From positions 1-55,701 of the forward strand of contig NZ_LTAX01000022.1 in assembly GCF_001639745.1 (NCBI RefSeq): DNA of 55,701 nucleotides. The letters are read 5' to 3'. The notes beneath the pieces were generated by a model. It worked only from the letters and a program-made list of their open reading frames with translations. It searched no databases and was not told the origin of the DNA. The position numbers were made by a program, and so were the translations under genes. Shown here one piece after another: positions 18,358 through 27,891 of this stretch. Source of the DNA: Marinomonas gallaica. Its GTDB lineage: Bacteria > Pseudomonadota > Gammaproteobacteria > Pseudomonadales > Marinomonadaceae. Numbering within the stretch: the stretch's first letter is position 1; each line of letters begins with the position of its first letter.

Positions 18358-20274
18358 TTATTTTTTGTCGTCTTTTACTTCTTCAAACTCAGCATCCACT
18401 GCGTCATCTTGTTTCGCGCCAGACGCTTGTTCAGCACCTTCAGCTTCAGCAGCATCAGCCTGCTCATATAGTTTTTGAGCCAGAGAGCCAGACGCTTGAG
18501 TCAACGCATTCGTTTTCTCTTCGATCTGATCTTTGTCGTTAGACTCTAGCGCAGCTTCAAGATCCGTGATCGCTTTTTCAATCGCTTCTTTCTCTTCTGC
18601 TGTCGCTTTGTCGCCTGCGTCAGTCAATGTTTTACGTGTTGCATGAATCATACCGTCTGCAGTGTTACGAGCCTGTACTAGCTCTTCGAACTTACGGTCT
18701 TCTTCCGCGTTCGCTTCTGCGTCTTGTACCATTTGTTCAACTTCTTCATCGCTTAGACCAGAAGAGGCTTTGATGACAATCGACTGCTCTTTACCTGTCG
18801 CTTTATCTTTTGCAGAGATGCTCAAGATACCATTGGCATCGATATCGAAGCTCACTTCGATCTGAGGCACACCACGTGGCGCAGGTGGAATGTCAGCCAA
18901 GTCAAAACGACCTAGAGACTTGTTCTGAGACGCTTGTTTACGCTCACCCTGTAGGGCGTGAATCGTTACAGCGTTTTGGTTGTCTTCCGCCGTTGAGAAT
19001 ACTTGCGACTTCTTAGTTGGGATCGTCGTGTTTTTCTCGATCAATGGTGTCATCACACCACCCATTGTCTCGATACCAAGAGACAGAGGTGTTACGTCTA
19101 GAAGAAGAACGTCTTTCACGTCACCCGCTAGTACCGCACCTTGGATCGATGCACCGATAGCAACCGCTTCGTCTGGGTTCACATCTTTACGAGGCGCTTT
19201 ACCGAAGAACTCTGTTACTTTCGCTTGTACCAATGGCATACGTGTTTGACCACCTACCAAGATAACTTCGTCGATGTCCGCCGCAGTAAGGTCTGCATCT
19301 TTAAGCGCTTGGCGACAAGGCTCAATAGAGTTAGCCACTAGCTCTTCAACCAAAGACTCAAGCTTAGAGCGAGTCAATTTAACGTTAAGGTGCTTAGGAC
19401 CAGACGCATCAGCCGTAATGTACGGTAGGTTTACTTCTGTTTGGCTAGAAGTAGACAGCTCAACTTTCGCTTTCTCACCCGCTTCTTTTAGACGTTGTAG
19501 TGCTAAAGGATCGTTGTGTAGATCGATGCCCGTTTCTTTCTTGAACTCAGCAGCCAAGAATTCGATAACGCGCATATCGAAGTCTTCACCACCTAGGAAC
19601 GTATCACCGTTCGTAGACAATACTTCGAATTGCTTCTCGCCATCTACATCAGCGATTTCGATGATAGAAATATCGAATGTACCACCACCAAGGTCGTATA
19701 CAGCAATCGTTGAATCGCCTTTTGCTTTGTCTAGACCGTATGCAAGCGCAGCCGCTGTTGGCTCGTTGATAATACGTTTAACATCAAGACCTGCAATTTT
19801 ACCCGCATCTTTGGTTGCTTGACGCTGAGAGTCGTTAAAGTAAGCAGGAACTGTGATAACCGCTTCTGTTACTTTCTCGCCTAGGAAGTCTTCTGCTGTT
19901 TTCTTCATTTTCTTAAGAACTTCAGCTGAAATTTGTGGTGGCGCTTTTTTGTCGCCCTTCACTTCTACCCAAGCATCGCCATTGTCAGCGCTGATGATTT
20001 TGTAAGGCACCATAGAGATGTCTTTTTGAACGACTTTGTCGTCAAAGCGACGTCCAATCAAACGCTTAACAGCGAACAAAGTATTCGTTGGGTTTGTTAC
20101 CGCTTGACGTTTTGCTGATTGACCTACCAGTGTTTCACCGTCTTCTGTGAATGCCACGATAGATGGGGTTGTGCGATCGCCTTCAGCGTTTTCAATAACG
20201 CGAGCTTTTTCGCCGTCTAGGACAGCAACACAAGAGTTTGTTGTACCTAAGTCAATACCAATGATTTTGCCCAT
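18358..20274 (-). CDS. dnaK: Chaperone DnaK (Hsp70)
   Basis: An ATP-dependent protein-folding chaperone of 638 residues, the same as E. coli. Visible features are the start [17 protein letters not shown], phosphate loop [13 protein letters not shown], adenosine motif [10 protein letters not shown], the linker [16 protein letters not shown], and the acidic C-terminal tail ending EEVKDDKK (EEVKD-type end). GGAG precedes the start. A sigma-32 promoter candidate lies about 50-75 nt upstream. Confidence 0.99.
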   Translation of the reverse strand: MGKIIGIDLGTTNSCVAVLDGEKARVIENAEGDRTTPSIVAFTEDGETLVGQSAKRQAVTNPTNTLFAVKRLIGRRFDDKVVQKDISMVPYKIISADNGDAWVEVKGDKKAPPQISAEVLKKMKKTAEDFLGEKVTEAVITVPAYFNDSQRQATKDAGKIAGLDVKRIINEPTAAALAYGLDKAKGDSTIAVYDLGGGTFDISIIEIADVDGEKQFEVLSTNGDTFLGGEDFDMRVIEFLAAEFKKETGIDLHNDPLALQRLKEAGEKAKVELSTSSQTEVNLPYITADASGPKHLNVKLTRSKLESLVEELVANSIEPCRQALKDADLTAADIDEVILVGGQTRMPLVQAKVTEFFGKAPRKDVNPDEAVAIGASIQGAVLAGDVKDVLLLDVTPLSLGIETMGGVMTPLIEKNTTIPTKKSQVFSTAEDNQNAVTIHALQGERKQASQNKSLGRFDLADIPPAPRGVPQIEVSFDIDANGILSISAKDKATGKEQSIVIKASSGLSDEEVEQMVQDAEANAEEDRKFEELVQARNTADGMIHATRKTLTDAGDKATAEEKEAIEKAITDLEAALESNDKDQIEEKTNALTQASGSLAQKLYEQADAAEAEGAEQASGAKQDDAVDAEFEEVKDDKK

Positions 20275-20320
20275 GGTTTTATCTCCAGTAAAAATTCGTT
20301 GTTCGTTTAGATAATTCTGT

Positions 20321-20348
20321 ATTTGGGTGCTGCAATTTGTATTTCAAG
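20321..20348 (-). promoter_or_regulatory. Sigma-32 promoter candidate for dnaK
   Basis: Minus strand: CTTGAA (20343-20348) and CACCCAAAT (20321-20329) separated by about 13-14 nt. It agrees with the RpoH -35 CTTGAA and, less well, with the -10 CCCCATNT. A hairpin (CTGTCA-TGACAG near 20358) lies just upstream, directly after grpE. Confidence 0.6.
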
Positions 20349-20377
20349 CTCTGACTGTCAAAAAAATGACAGTATTT

Positions 20378-20938
20378 TTAAGCGGCGCTCGAAACTACTA
20401 CCATTGCAGGGCGCAAAAGGCGTCCGTTCAGGGTGTAACCCTTCTGAACCACATCCATTACAGTATTAGGTTCCATATTCGGATTTGGCACCATTGTCAT
20501 CGCCTGATGCAATTCAGGGTTGAATGGTTCGCCTTCAGGTGTCACTGCTTTTACTTCAAAGCGTGCCAACGTTTCCATTAGGTCTTTGTACGTTAGCTCA
20601 ACACCTTCGCGCATTGGATCTTTCTCAGAACCTTCATCTGTCGAAGACAAAGCACGTTCTAAGTTATCCGCTACCGTAATAATCGATTTAGCAAACTTCT
20701 CAAGCGCAAACTTATGAGCTTTCTCTACGTCTTGTTCTGCACGACGGCGAGCATTTTGCGCATCGGCTTGAGCACGTAGCGCTGCTTCACGGTAATTAGC
20801 CGCTTCTTCTTGCGCTTTAGCTAGTTCATCAGAGGCAGTGTCATCCACCATACCCTCTAACACTTCTTCAGCAATGGCCGCATCTGCTTCATTCAGCAGC
20901 TCTTCTTCTTGCTGTGCTTTATTCGTTTGATCACTCAT
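20378..20938 (-). CDS. grpE: Nucleotide exchange factor GrpE
   Basis: Releases ADP from DnaK. A protein of 186 residues with an acidic N-terminus, a long coiled-coil (YREAALRAQADAQNARRRAE), and the C-terminal beta domain with GVELTYKDLMETL, HQAMTMVPNP and GYTLNGRLLRPAMV. The frame is open 59 codons further upstream, but the ATG at 20938 has GGAG and the usual MSDQ start. It has its own sigma-32 promoter. Confidence 0.97.
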   Translation of the reverse strand: MSDQTNKAQQEEELLNEADAAIAEEVLEGMVDDTASDELAKAQEEAANYREAALRAQADAQNARRRAEQDVEKAHKFALEKFAKSIITVADNLERALSSTDEGSEKDPMREGVELTYKDLMETLARFEVKAVTPEGEPFNPELHQAMTMVPNPNMEPNTVMDVVQKGYTLNGRLLRPAMVVVSSAA

Positions 20939-20980
20939 TTTTATCTCCAAATAACAGAAAGTAACCTGTCTGTGATCGAT

Positions 20981-21008
20981 ATATGGGGATGCCTTTGAGG
21001 CTTTCAAC
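20981..21008 (-). promoter_or_regulatory. Sigma-32 promoter of grpE
   Basis: Minus strand: GTTGAAA (21002-21008), a 13-nt spacer, then CCCCATAT (20981-20988). This is an almost perfect RpoH promoter and lies about 45 nt before the grpE start. Confidence 0.85.
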
Positions 21009-21054
21009 ACCTTATCCCTATTAAATGTGCGCATTTTTTTTCTTTTGACTACAC

Positions 21055-21115
21055 TTGTCAAAAAACAAACAAATACTGTATAAAGATACACATAAAGTAC
21101 TGTATAAATAACCAT
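21055..21115 (+). promoter_or_regulatory. recN SOS promoter with two tandem LexA boxes
   Basis: TTGTCA (21055-21060), an 18-nt spacer and TATAAA (21079-21084) form a promoter. LexA box 1, CTGT-N8-ACAC (21076-21091), covers the -10. Box 2, CTGT-N8-CCAT (21100-21115), lies over the start point. Each departs from CTGT-N8-ACAG by one to three bases. recN also has multiple LexA boxes in E. coli. Confidence 0.75.
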
Positions 21116-21144
21116 ACCTTTATTTGCTTTATCAGGAGCGGGCC

Positions 21145-22815
21145 ATGCTAACCAGTATTGCTATTTCAAACTTTGCGATTGTGGAATCCCTAGAACTTGA
21201 ACTGAAATCCGGCATGACAGCCATTTCAGGGGAAACCGGTGCCGGTAAATCCATCATGGTCGACGCCTTATCGTTGTGCCTAGGTGGGCGCACGGATGCA
21301 GGCGTGGTTCGCCACGGTGAAAAAAAGGCCGACATTAGCGCAACGTTTGATATTAGCGCCTACCCTGCAGTGCAGAGCTGGCTAGAAGAACGCGACCTAG
21401 AAAACGATCACTTGTGTATTTTACGCCGCGTTATTAGCAAAGAAGGTCGCTCCAAAGCCTATATCAATAATCGGCCTTGTACTTTGGCTGATCTAAAAGA
21501 AGCCGGTAGCTTTTTGGTCGATATTCATGGACAACACGAACACCAATCCCTAATGAAGCGCAGTGCCCAGCGTCAGCAGCTGGATGAATACGGCCAACTG
21601 ACTGATTTAACACGCCAAGTTCGTGAGGAATACAATAGCTGGCGTAAACTCAAAGACGAACTGCATGCCAAGCAAAATCGTTCGGCAGAGCTCGACGCCC
21701 GCATTCAACTTTTGTCTTATCAAGCAGACGAACTCGCTCAACTAGATTTAAAAGTAGGCGAATTGGAAGAGCTTGAAAATGAGCAAGCCTTCTTATCCAA
21801 CATTGCGGATGCTCAATTTAAAGCCTACGCGTCAGCGGGTATTTTGCGTGACAGCGATGAAGGCAACGTCTGCTCTTCATTACACAAAGCCATTCAACAA
21901 GCGAGCGCCATTCATCCTGCGACAAAAGAGCTTGATAATGCACTGGAAATGATGAGGCAGGCACTGATTCAAGCCGAAGAAGCCGCCACTAGCCTAAGTC
22001 ATTACCAAGACACACTGGAGCAAGACCCTGGCCGACTCCAAGACGTCGAGCAACGCCTAAGTGATATTTACGACACCGCCCGCAAACACAAAGTACTGCC
22101 AGAAGGTTTGATACCACTGCGTGAAACGGTGGACCAAGAACTAGAAGCGTTGTCGGGTGGCGAAGAGAGCCTTGAAGCACTGAAACTTAAAGAAGAAAAG
22201 GCGTATCAGCAACTTACCAGTAGCGCCACACTGTTGACAGAAAAACGCACCCAAGCCAAAGAAGAACTGGCCCAACGGGTGGAAGAACAAATTCACGGTT
22301 TGGGTATGCCTTACGCTCGCTTTTACATTCATTGCGATCCATTGGATCAAATCAGCGCGCATGGCTATGAAGAAATCGAATACATGATTGCATCAAACCC
22401 AGGCCAGCCAGCTCAACCATTGCGCAAAGTTGCCTCAGGTGGTGAGTTGTCTCGTATTAGCTTGGGGATTCAAGTAGTCACTGCGCATACCTCAGTGATT
22501 CCGACTTTGGTCTTTGATGAAGTCGATGTCGGCATCAGTGGCGGTACCGCCGAAGTCGTGGGCCGTATGTTGCGCTCTGTGGGTAATCGAGGGCAAGTCT
22601 TCTGTGTCACACATTTGGCACAAGTGGCCGCACAAGGCCATCAGCACTTCCGCGTTAGCAAAGAAGTCTTTAATGAGGCTACCGTATCGAAGGTAGAGTC
22701 TCTAGCGGAAACAAACCGTACGCAGGAGATCGCACGATTACTAGGCGGAATAGAACTTACCGAGCAAACTCTGGCTCATGCCCAAGAGATGCTCGGCAAC
22801 GTTCAACTTCAGTAA
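21145..22815 (+). CDS. recN: DNA repair protein RecN
   Basis: An SMC-like ATPase of double-strand break repair. It has an N-terminal Walker A (SGETGAGKSIMVDAL), a central coiled-coil, the signature RKVASGGELSRISLGIQ, and Walker B TLVFDEVDVGISGGTAEVVG. The 556 residues match E. coli (553). The in-frame ATG at 21124 would precede the CAGGAG Shine-Dalgarno; the ATG at 21145 follows it correctly and gives the family N-terminus MLTSIAISNFAIVE. It is SOS-controlled, as the LexA boxes indicate, and divergent from grpE. Confidence 0.97.
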   Translation: MLTSIAISNFAIVESLELELKSGMTAISGETGAGKSIMVDALSLCLGGRTDAGVVRHGEKKADISATFDISAYPAVQSWLEERDLENDHLCILRRVISKEGRSKAYINNRPCTLADLKEAGSFLVDIHGQHEHQSLMKRSAQRQQLDEYGQLTDLTRQVREEYNSWRKLKDELHAKQNRSAELDARIQLLSYQADELAQLDLKVGELEELENEQAFLSNIADAQFKAYASAGILRDSDEGNVCSSLHKAIQQASAIHPATKELDNALEMMRQALIQAEEAATSLSHYQDTLEQDPGRLQDVEQRLSDIYDTARKHKVLPEGLIPLRETVDQELEALSGGEESLEALKLKEEKAYQQLTSSATLLTEKRTQAKEELAQRVEEQIHGLGMPYARFYIHCDPLDQISAHGYEEIEYMIASNPGQPAQPLRKVASGGELSRISLGIQVVTAHTSVIPTLVFDEVDVGISGGTAEVVGRMLRSVGNRGQVFCVTHLAQVAAQGHQHFRVSKEVFNEATVSKVESLAETNRTQEIARLLGGIELTEQTLAHAQEMLGNVQLQ

Positions 22816-22833
22816 TCTTAGGACTGAAGTTGC

Positions 22834-23244
22834 TTAGCTCTTCTTTGGACGAACATAAATGATCAAGTTGTGATCTTCGATGTCGTAACCGTGAGCCTCT
22901 GCTATTTCGTGTTGACGTTGCTCGATCACTTCGTCTACAAACTCAACCACTTTGCCGGTTTCTAAACAGATCATGTGATCGTGGTGATCGCCTTTCGCTA
23001 ATTCAAATACCGCTGTGCCAGCCTCAAAGTGATGGCGCGCAACTAAGCCAGCCGTTTCAAATTGTGTTAAAACACGGTATACCGTTGCTAACCCCACATC
23101 TTCGCCTTGATCCAATAGTGTGCGGTAAACATCATCCGCACTCATATGATGGTCGCCGGCATTTTCAAGGATTTGTAGGATTTTCACACGTGGAAGTGTT
23201 ACTTTCAGTCCCGCTTTTTTAAGTTCTTGATTTTCACTGCTCAT
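22834..23244 (-). CDS. fur: Ferric uptake regulator Fur
   Basis: An iron-dependent repressor of 136 residues. The N-terminal winged helix (KAGLKVTLPRVKILQILE) is followed by the metal-binding HHFEAGTAVFELAKGDHHDHMIC region. The E. coli CxxC zinc site is not kept (ICLETGKVVEF), as in Pseudomonas-type Fur, so this is normal for the group. It is convergent with recN and divergent from bamE, the common fur/bamE arrangement. Confidence 0.96.
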   Translation of the reverse strand: MSSENQELKKAGLKVTLPRVKILQILENAGDHHMSADDVYRTLLDQGEDVGLATVYRVLTQFETAGLVARHHFEAGTAVFELAKGDHHDHMICLETGKVVEFVDEVIEQRQHEIAEAHGYDIEDHNLIIYVRPKKS

Positions 23245-23314
23245 GAGTCATTCTCTATTTCGATCTCGTTAATAATTACTTTATCATTGACCTAACCAAT
23301 ATAGGATAAGACCA

Positions 23315-23632
23315 ATGAAGAAAACGATTCTCCTACTTTCGACACTTTTTACACTTAGCGCCTGTAGCTTACTGCCTTCACCGTACAAACCACCGGTTGA
23401 ACAAGGTAACGTCATAAAAACAGAACAAGTGCAGCAACTCCAGCTTGGCATGACACAATCTCAGGTCATGTACGTACTCGGCACACCAATGGTACAGAGC
23501 ACGTTCAATTCAAACCAGTGGCACTACTTGTTCAGCAGCCTTTACACAGACAACAAAAGTAAGCTGAGCGAAGTAAAACATCTTGTACTGACATTCCAAA
23601 ACGGCGCCCTACAAGACATTCAGGAAAAATAA
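23315..23632 (+). CDS. bamE: Outer membrane protein assembly factor BamE (SmpA/OmlA)
   Basis: A lipoprotein subunit of the BAM complex, which inserts beta-barrels into the outer membrane. A lipoprotein signal peptide with lipobox LSAC (Cys at residue 17) is present, then the BamE fold with QVQQLQLGMTQSQVMYVLGTP and WHYLFS. Length is 105 residues. Convergent with rnfH after 4 nt. Confidence 0.95.
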   Translation: MKKTILLLSTLFTLSACSLLPSPYKPPVEQGNVIKTEQVQQLQLGMTQSQVMYVLGTPMVQSTFNSNQWHYLFSSLYTDNKSKLSEVKHLVLTFQNGALQDIQEK

Positions 23633-23636
23633 TTTT

Positions 23637-23927
23637 CTATTTGTCGGTTTTCGCTGCACGGTTGGCCCGAGCTTGTTTCGGGTCAACCTTTAATTCGCGG
23701 TAAATTTCTACACGCTCACCGGCTCGAAGCGCTTGTTCTTCTGGCTTACGCACCGATTTACCAAAGATCCCCAGTTTTGGAGCGGTCAAATCCAGCTCAG
23801 GGAAAAACGCATCAATGTTCGACATCCGTACTGCATCCATCACAGTACAGCCTTCTTCCACATCAAGCGCCACTATTTTTTGCTTTTCAGGCAGCGCATA
23901 GGCTACCTCAACTCGAATCTTAGCCAT
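23637..23927 (-). CDS. rnfH: RnfH family ubiquitin-like protein
   Basis: A small beta-grasp protein of 96 residues with the RnfH patterns VEVAYALPEKQ, GIFGKSV and LRAGERVEIYREL. Its role is not well defined; in E. coli it is encoded with RatA (ratAB). Here it overlaps ratA by 8 nt, which implies translational coupling. Confidence 0.93.
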   Translation of the reverse strand: MAKIRVEVAYALPEKQKIVALDVEEGCTVMDAVRMSNIDAFFPELDLTAPKLGIFGKSVRKPEEQALRAGERVEIYRELKVDPKQARANRAAKTDK

Positions 23928-24348
23928 ACACTACTTTCGCTCGTTCACTAAAGGCTTCAACCATCGCATTGGCGACCTGACCAAAAACACCACCAAAGGC
24001 GAATTTGAGCATACCACTCAACTCAAAATCGATACTTAATGCAATCTTACACGTTGTTTCTGACAAAGGCTCAAATGTCCACACACCATGCAGACGTTTA
24101 AAAGGCCCTTCGACCAAGCTCATCTCAACACGGCTCGCTTCAGTCAACACATTACGCGTCGTAAAAGACTGTCGTACTGGCCCTTTACCAACCTCCAATG
24201 TCGCGACAATTTCACGATCCGTACGGGTAATCGTGCGGGCTCCAATACAGCCTGGAAGAAATACTGGATATTGCTCGAAATCGTTTACTAAGTCATACAT
24301 TTGTTTTTGACTGTAATTAACATGAGCAAATTTCTGAATATGACTCAA
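23920..24348 (-). CDS. ratA: RatA-type SRPBCC protein
   Basis: A START/polyketide-cyclase-fold protein of 142 residues, equivalent to E. coli RatA (YfjG), proposed to inhibit 70S formation, and to Coq10-type quinone-binding proteins. Visible patterns are YSQKQMYDLVNDFEQYPVFLPGC and IDFELSGMLKFAFGGVFG. The neighbours smpB-ssrA and rnfH match the classic smpB-ratA-rnfH-bamE locus. Confidence 0.93.
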   Translation of the reverse strand: MSHIQKFAHVNYSQKQMYDLVNDFEQYPVFLPGCIGARTITRTDREIVATLEVGKGPVRQSFTTRNVLTEASRVEMSLVEGPFKRLHGVWTFEPLSETTCKIALSIDFELSGMLKFAFGGVFGQVANAMVEAFSERAKVVYG

Positions 24349-24349
24349 A

Positions 24350-25708
24350 CTAAACTCCTATCCATCCGGCAACCGTAATCAAAACAGCCGCAGGAATACT
24401 GACGTATTTCAGCGTAGTGTACCACCAACGAAAATGGCTGGGGTTCTTCGCAATCATTTCGTTTTTCAACATTGGCTCAGGCACGACCCAAGCCACTAAA
24501 ACAGATAAGGCAATGGCTGCAACGGGCAACATAATTAAAGAGGTTACATTGTCCACCAATTCGAATAAATTCAAGCCGAATGCAATTTTGGCATCCCAGT
24601 GGCTAAACGACAGCACTATCGCAATGCCACAAAACCAAATCACCAAACCAATAATAAACGACGCCTTTAAACGCCCCACATAAAAGCGTTCATGCAGCCA
24701 TGAGACAAACAACTCCATCAACGCAATCGCCGACGTCAGCGCCGCAAGCGCCAACAATGCAAAAAACACCAAGCCAATCACCTGCCCTGCGGGCAACAGA
24801 TCAAAAATAATAGGCAGCGTAACAAATGGCAAACTCGGACCAGAATCGACATCGATACCAAAGGCAAAGGTAAGCGGGAAAATAATCAACGCCGACAAGA
24901 TCGATACCAACAAGTCGAGCCCCACCACAATGGTACACGCCTTAGCGATCGACATTCGCTTACTCATGTATGCGCCATAAGAAAACATCGCCCCTAAGCC
25001 AACGCCCAGACTAAACAGCGCGTGGCCAATCGCAGACAATGCCACCTCAAAAGTCACCTGATCCCAATCAAAACGCAATAAGAAGCCAATTGCTTCACTG
25101 CTTGCGCCCACTACTAGTGCATATCCGGCCAACAACAATAATAAAAAGATCAACGCAGGTAACAACAGCTTCACGACACTGGACAACCCGCGTGTCACCG
25201 CCTGCCCAACAACCAATACCACCATCGCCATAAACAGCGTATGCCAGAAGATCATCTCAACGGGCGCTTGCAAGAAGTCTTGAAACAAGGCCTCTGATTG
25301 AACTTTGTCTAAGTTTTCTAACGCACCAGTGACAGCACGTCGCGAATAAGCAAACGCCCACCCTGCGATGACACTGTAAAACGTCAAAATCAGCAACCCC
25401 GTGACACCCGCCAAATAAGGCACGGCCACCCAATACTTAGGCACGACGTGGCGTTCGGCTAAGTCATTCACCGTATCGACTGGGTTAGATCGCACTGTGC
25501 GCCCCAATGCCACTTCGGCCATTAACATCGGCAACCCCACCACAACCAAACACAAGCAGTAGATTAATAGAAAGGCACCACCGCCGTTGGCGCCCAACAT
25601 GTAGGGAAACTTCCAAATATTACCTAGCCCAATTGCAGAACCTGCGGCGGCAAAAATAAATATCCAAGGGCTAGACCAAATCCCTTGTAAACAGCGACTC
25701 TCGGGCAT
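24350..25708 (-). CDS. Sodium-dependent transporter (NSS/SNF family)
   Basis: An inner-membrane symporter of 452 residues with about 11-12 TM segments. The NSS signature GSAIGLGNIWKFPYMLGANGGGAF, at residues 22-45, contains the sodium-site and substrate contacts. It probably takes up an amino acid or other amine; specificity is unknown. It lies 2 nt upstream of ratA, so ratA and rnfH may be read from the same transcript. Confidence 0.92.
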   Translation of the reverse strand: MPESRCLQGIWSSPWIFIFAAAGSAIGLGNIWKFPYMLGANGGGAFLLIYCLCLVVVGLPMLMAEVALGRTVRSNPVDTVNDLAERHVVPKYWVAVPYLAGVTGLLILTFYSVIAGWAFAYSRRAVTGALENLDKVQSEALFQDFLQAPVEMIFWHTLFMAMVVLVVGQAVTRGLSSVVKLLLPALIFLLLLLAGYALVVGASSEAIGFLLRFDWDQVTFEVALSAIGHALFSLGVGLGAMFSYGAYMSKRMSIAKACTIVVGLDLLVSILSALIIFPLTFAFGIDVDSGPSLPFVTLPIIFDLLPAGQVIGLVFFALLALAALTSAIALMELFVSWLHERFYVGRLKASFIIGLVIWFCGIAIVLSFSHWDAKIAFGLNLFELVDNVTSLIMLPVAAIALSVLVAWVVPEPMLKNEMIAKNPSHFRWWYTTLKYVSIPAAVLITVAGWIGV

Positions 25709-25866
25709 ACATTAAGCTCTCAATGAGTTAAGCGAATTTTAAACATGCGGCAGACCAATCAACTGCCTGCGCCGAATTTACTTAAAGTTCTAAATTTTCT
25801 TATATTAGGGCGCATACCTCAAGAAAAGCATAGGCTTTTCGCCCTATCGACCGTATAATTTTTCCT

Positions 25867-26346
25867 ATGAGTAAAGCAAAGAAAAAATCAAACAGTACTG
25901 GCACAATCGCCTTAAACAAGCGCGCACGCCACGAGTACTTTGTTGACCAGAAGTTTGAAGCCGGTTTAGTGCTATCAGGCTGGGAAGTCAAAAGTCTTCG
26001 TGAAGGGAAAGCACAACTGGTGGACAGCTACGTCATCATCCACCAAAACGAGGCTTACCTCATCGGCGCACGCATCACTCCACTGTTGAGCGCATCGACA
26101 CACGTTGTGTGTGAACCCTTGCGCCAGCGTAAACTGCTGCTGAACCAACGCGAGCTTGACCGCATCATTCAGATTACCGAGCAAAAAGGTAAAACCTGTG
26201 CGGCCATGGCGTTGTATTGGAAAGGCAACAAAATCAAATGTGAGATCGCACTGGTAACCGGTAAAAAAGACCACGACAAGCGCGATACCGCAAGAGAACG
26301 TGATTGGGCGCGTGATAAAGAACGTCTAATGAAACACAGCGTTTAA
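25867..26346 (+). CDS. smpB: SsrA-binding protein SmpB
   Basis: Carries tmRNA into stalled ribosomes (trans-translation). A protein of 159 residues with N-terminal [26 protein letters not shown], and the basic C-terminal tail [19 protein letters not shown]. The ssrA gene follows 71 nt downstream. A 17-bp palindrome (TTTCCACA-T-TGTGGAAA, 26347-26363) starts right after the stop codon. Confidence 0.98.
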   Translation: MSKAKKKSNSTGTIALNKRARHEYFVDQKFEAGLVLSGWEVKSLREGKAQLVDSYVIIHQNEAYLIGARITPLLSASTHVVCEPLRQRKLLLNQRELDRIIQITEQKGKTCAAMALYWKGNKIKCEIALVTGKKDHDKRDTARERDWARDKERLMKHSV

Positions 26347-26417
26347 TTTCCACATTGTGGAAACAGAGCGGTCCACTAGCTAAACGTCACAGTATTAGAT
26401 AGAATGGCCGCAACTTC

Positions 26418-26780
26418 GGGGATGACATGGTTTCGACGCCGGTTACAAAACCTGAGGTGCATGTCGAGAGTGATACGTGATCTCGTAAATCCACATGTAT
26501 CAATTATATAGTCGCAAACGACGAAAACTACTCACTAGCAGCTTAATACCCTGCTAGTGTGCTGCCCCTAGGTTGCTTGTAGCCCAGGATTCCGCAGTAT
26601 CATAAATTACGAGATGCTATCCGATGCCCTGCCTGGGGATAAGGATATAAGACTAAACAGGCTCGCTGGTTACACCCTGTCCTTCGGGCGGTAAACAGTC
26701 AAATAATAGAAGTGACTAAACATGTAGATCCAATGGCAGAGGACTGGCGGACGGGGGTTCGACTCCCCCCATCTCCACCA
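26418..26780 (+). ncRNA. ssrA: Transfer-messenger RNA (tmRNA)
   Basis: A 363-nt RNA. The 5' end GGGGATGACATGGTTTCGACG pairs with the 3' end CATCTCC-A-CCA to form the tRNA-like acceptor. The resume codon GCA at 26514 opens a tag reading frame encoding ANDENYSLAA and ending with TAA at 26544-26546 (first alanine from the charged tmRNA). The tag ends in the expected LAA protease signal. The T-arm GGGGGTTCGACTCCCCC is at 26753-26769. A TAGAAT -10 element lies at about 26399. The last 23 nt are the prophage attachment site. Confidence 0.98.
26758..26780 (+). repeat. attL, 23-bp direct repeat in the ssrA 3' end
   Basis: The 23 bases from TTCGACTCCCCCC through the terminal CCA recur exactly at 37835-37857. 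Flanks differ on both sides, so these are the two attachment-site copies of the integrated phage. Confidence 0.93.
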
Positions 26781-26853
26781 ATCAAGCGCTTGATTTAAAA
26801 GAAGTTTTTAAGTCAAACACGGTAGATATGACCACAAAGTGTCTACACCGAAC

Positions 26854-26891
26854 AAAAAAGCCGTTACTATTCATTTAGTAACGGCTTTTTT
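26854..26891. terminator. Phage-supplied terminator downstream of ssrA
   Basis: AAAAAAGCCGTTACT (26854-26868) and AGTAACGGCTTTTTT (26877-26891) form a 15-bp stem. It replaces the host terminator, now at 37864-37896, that the insertion moved away from ssrA. Confidence 0.9.
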
Positions 26892-26922
26892 TATCAAATG
26901 CGCATTAAAAGGACATCACATT

Positions 26923-27891
26923 ATGAATGGTGTAGAAAAAGCACTTTTTGGTGCAGTAGAGCATCTTAAAAATGTACCAATGCACGGGTACGGTTTATTT
27001 TTATTGTTAAGTGCTCTAATTGATATATCTATCGTCTATTTTTTCTCTGATACAACTCTAAACCAAGTAAGACAGAACACAGATCTTAAAGAAGCCAAAG
27101 GTACTGTCGCTTGGCTCCCCTTTTCAATGATAGTTAGCGCTTCTCTAGTGCTAATCATCTACGGGATTAAAGCAAAAAATAAAGAAGAGCAAGAAAAAAT
27201 ATTGAAAAAAGAAGAGCAAGAAAAAAACAACAGAGAAATACATAATCGAAATCAAGACTCTTTAATTCGAGCGATCAAAACCTTAGAGAGAGATGACAAA
27301 AGCACTCTTTATAAGATAGTGATTTCAGAAGGTGTAGTAAGAGCAACAGACACAAAACAAATCCCATACATTACCTACAACCCAAGTCTCAATGCTCTTC
27401 AGAACCTAGTTCATAGCAAAATTGTTATTAAAGAAGATCTAAACCCAGATCAATCAATTTCCAATTACTATATAAACCCATCTGTTTTAGAAAAAGTTCA
27501 GGAAAAATTTAGAATCGATGTGAAAAAAAACATATATCAATCATTATTAAATGATTTAAATTCAAACATTATTAAAAGAATAAAAAACGAAAGAAATAAA
27601 GAAATGCCCATCTATTTGTCAAAAACAGATAGTTTCTCAGATTTATTAGAAAGTTTATCTTTTAGCGATTTCTCTATTGAAAGCTTACTTATTCACAACC
27701 CAGCTGACTATATTGGATTTGAAGAAGAGGTTAATCAAGATCTTCTGGAAGCTATAGGATTTCATTACCCAAACAAATTGTTAGATATATGGACAATTCG
27801 TTTATACAAGGAATCTCAGGAATATTTATCTAAAATAGCTGACACTCCTATTCCTTACACATTGACATTTTATACTCTTGATGAAGACTAA
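26923..27891 (+). CDS. Two-TM coiled-coil protein of unknown function (prophage cargo 1)
   Basis: I do not recognise this 322-residue protein. From the ATG at 26923 (AAAAGGA upstream) it has TM1 at about residues 22-41, an acidic/basic loop, TM2 at about 63-82, then a charged coiled-coil with a repeated KEEQEK (83-110), and a cytoplasmic domain of about 210 residues. The longer frame from 26839 runs through the terminator stem and is not used. It is strongly AT-rich and overlaps the convergent integrase 3' end by 4 nt. It sits between attL and int, a typical position for phage cargo such as superinfection exclusion or defence genes. That role is inference from position and layout only. Confidence 0.8.
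   Translation: MNGVEKALFGAVEHLKNVPMHGYGLFLLLSALIDISIVYFFSDTTLNQVRQNTDLKEAKGTVAWLPFSMIVSASLVLIIYGIKAKNKEEQEKILKKEEQEKNNREIHNRNQDSLIRAIKTLERDDKSTLYKIVISEGVVRATDTKQIPYITYNPSLNALQNLVHSKIVIKEDLNPDQSISNYYINPSVLEKVQEKFRIDVKKNIYQSLLNDLNSNIIKRIKNERNKEMPIYLSKTDSFSDLLESLSFSDFSIESLLIHNPADYIGFEEEVNQDLLEAIGFHYPNKLLDIWTIRLYKESQEYLSKIADTPIPYTLTFYTLDED

Noticed and set aside
22834..23244. Damaged zinc site in Fur
   Set aside because: The lack of the second Cys (CLET) is usual in Pseudomonas-type Fur proteins and is not a sign of decay.
23245..23314. Fur box in the fur-bamE gap
   Set aside because: A stretch with ATGATAA and AATTAT is partly like the 19-bp consensus, but the right half fits poorly. Not reported as a site.
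26839..26922. N-terminal extension of cargo 1
   Set aside because: The longer frame translates the terminator stem after ssrA. The ATG at 26923 with AAGGA is the real start.
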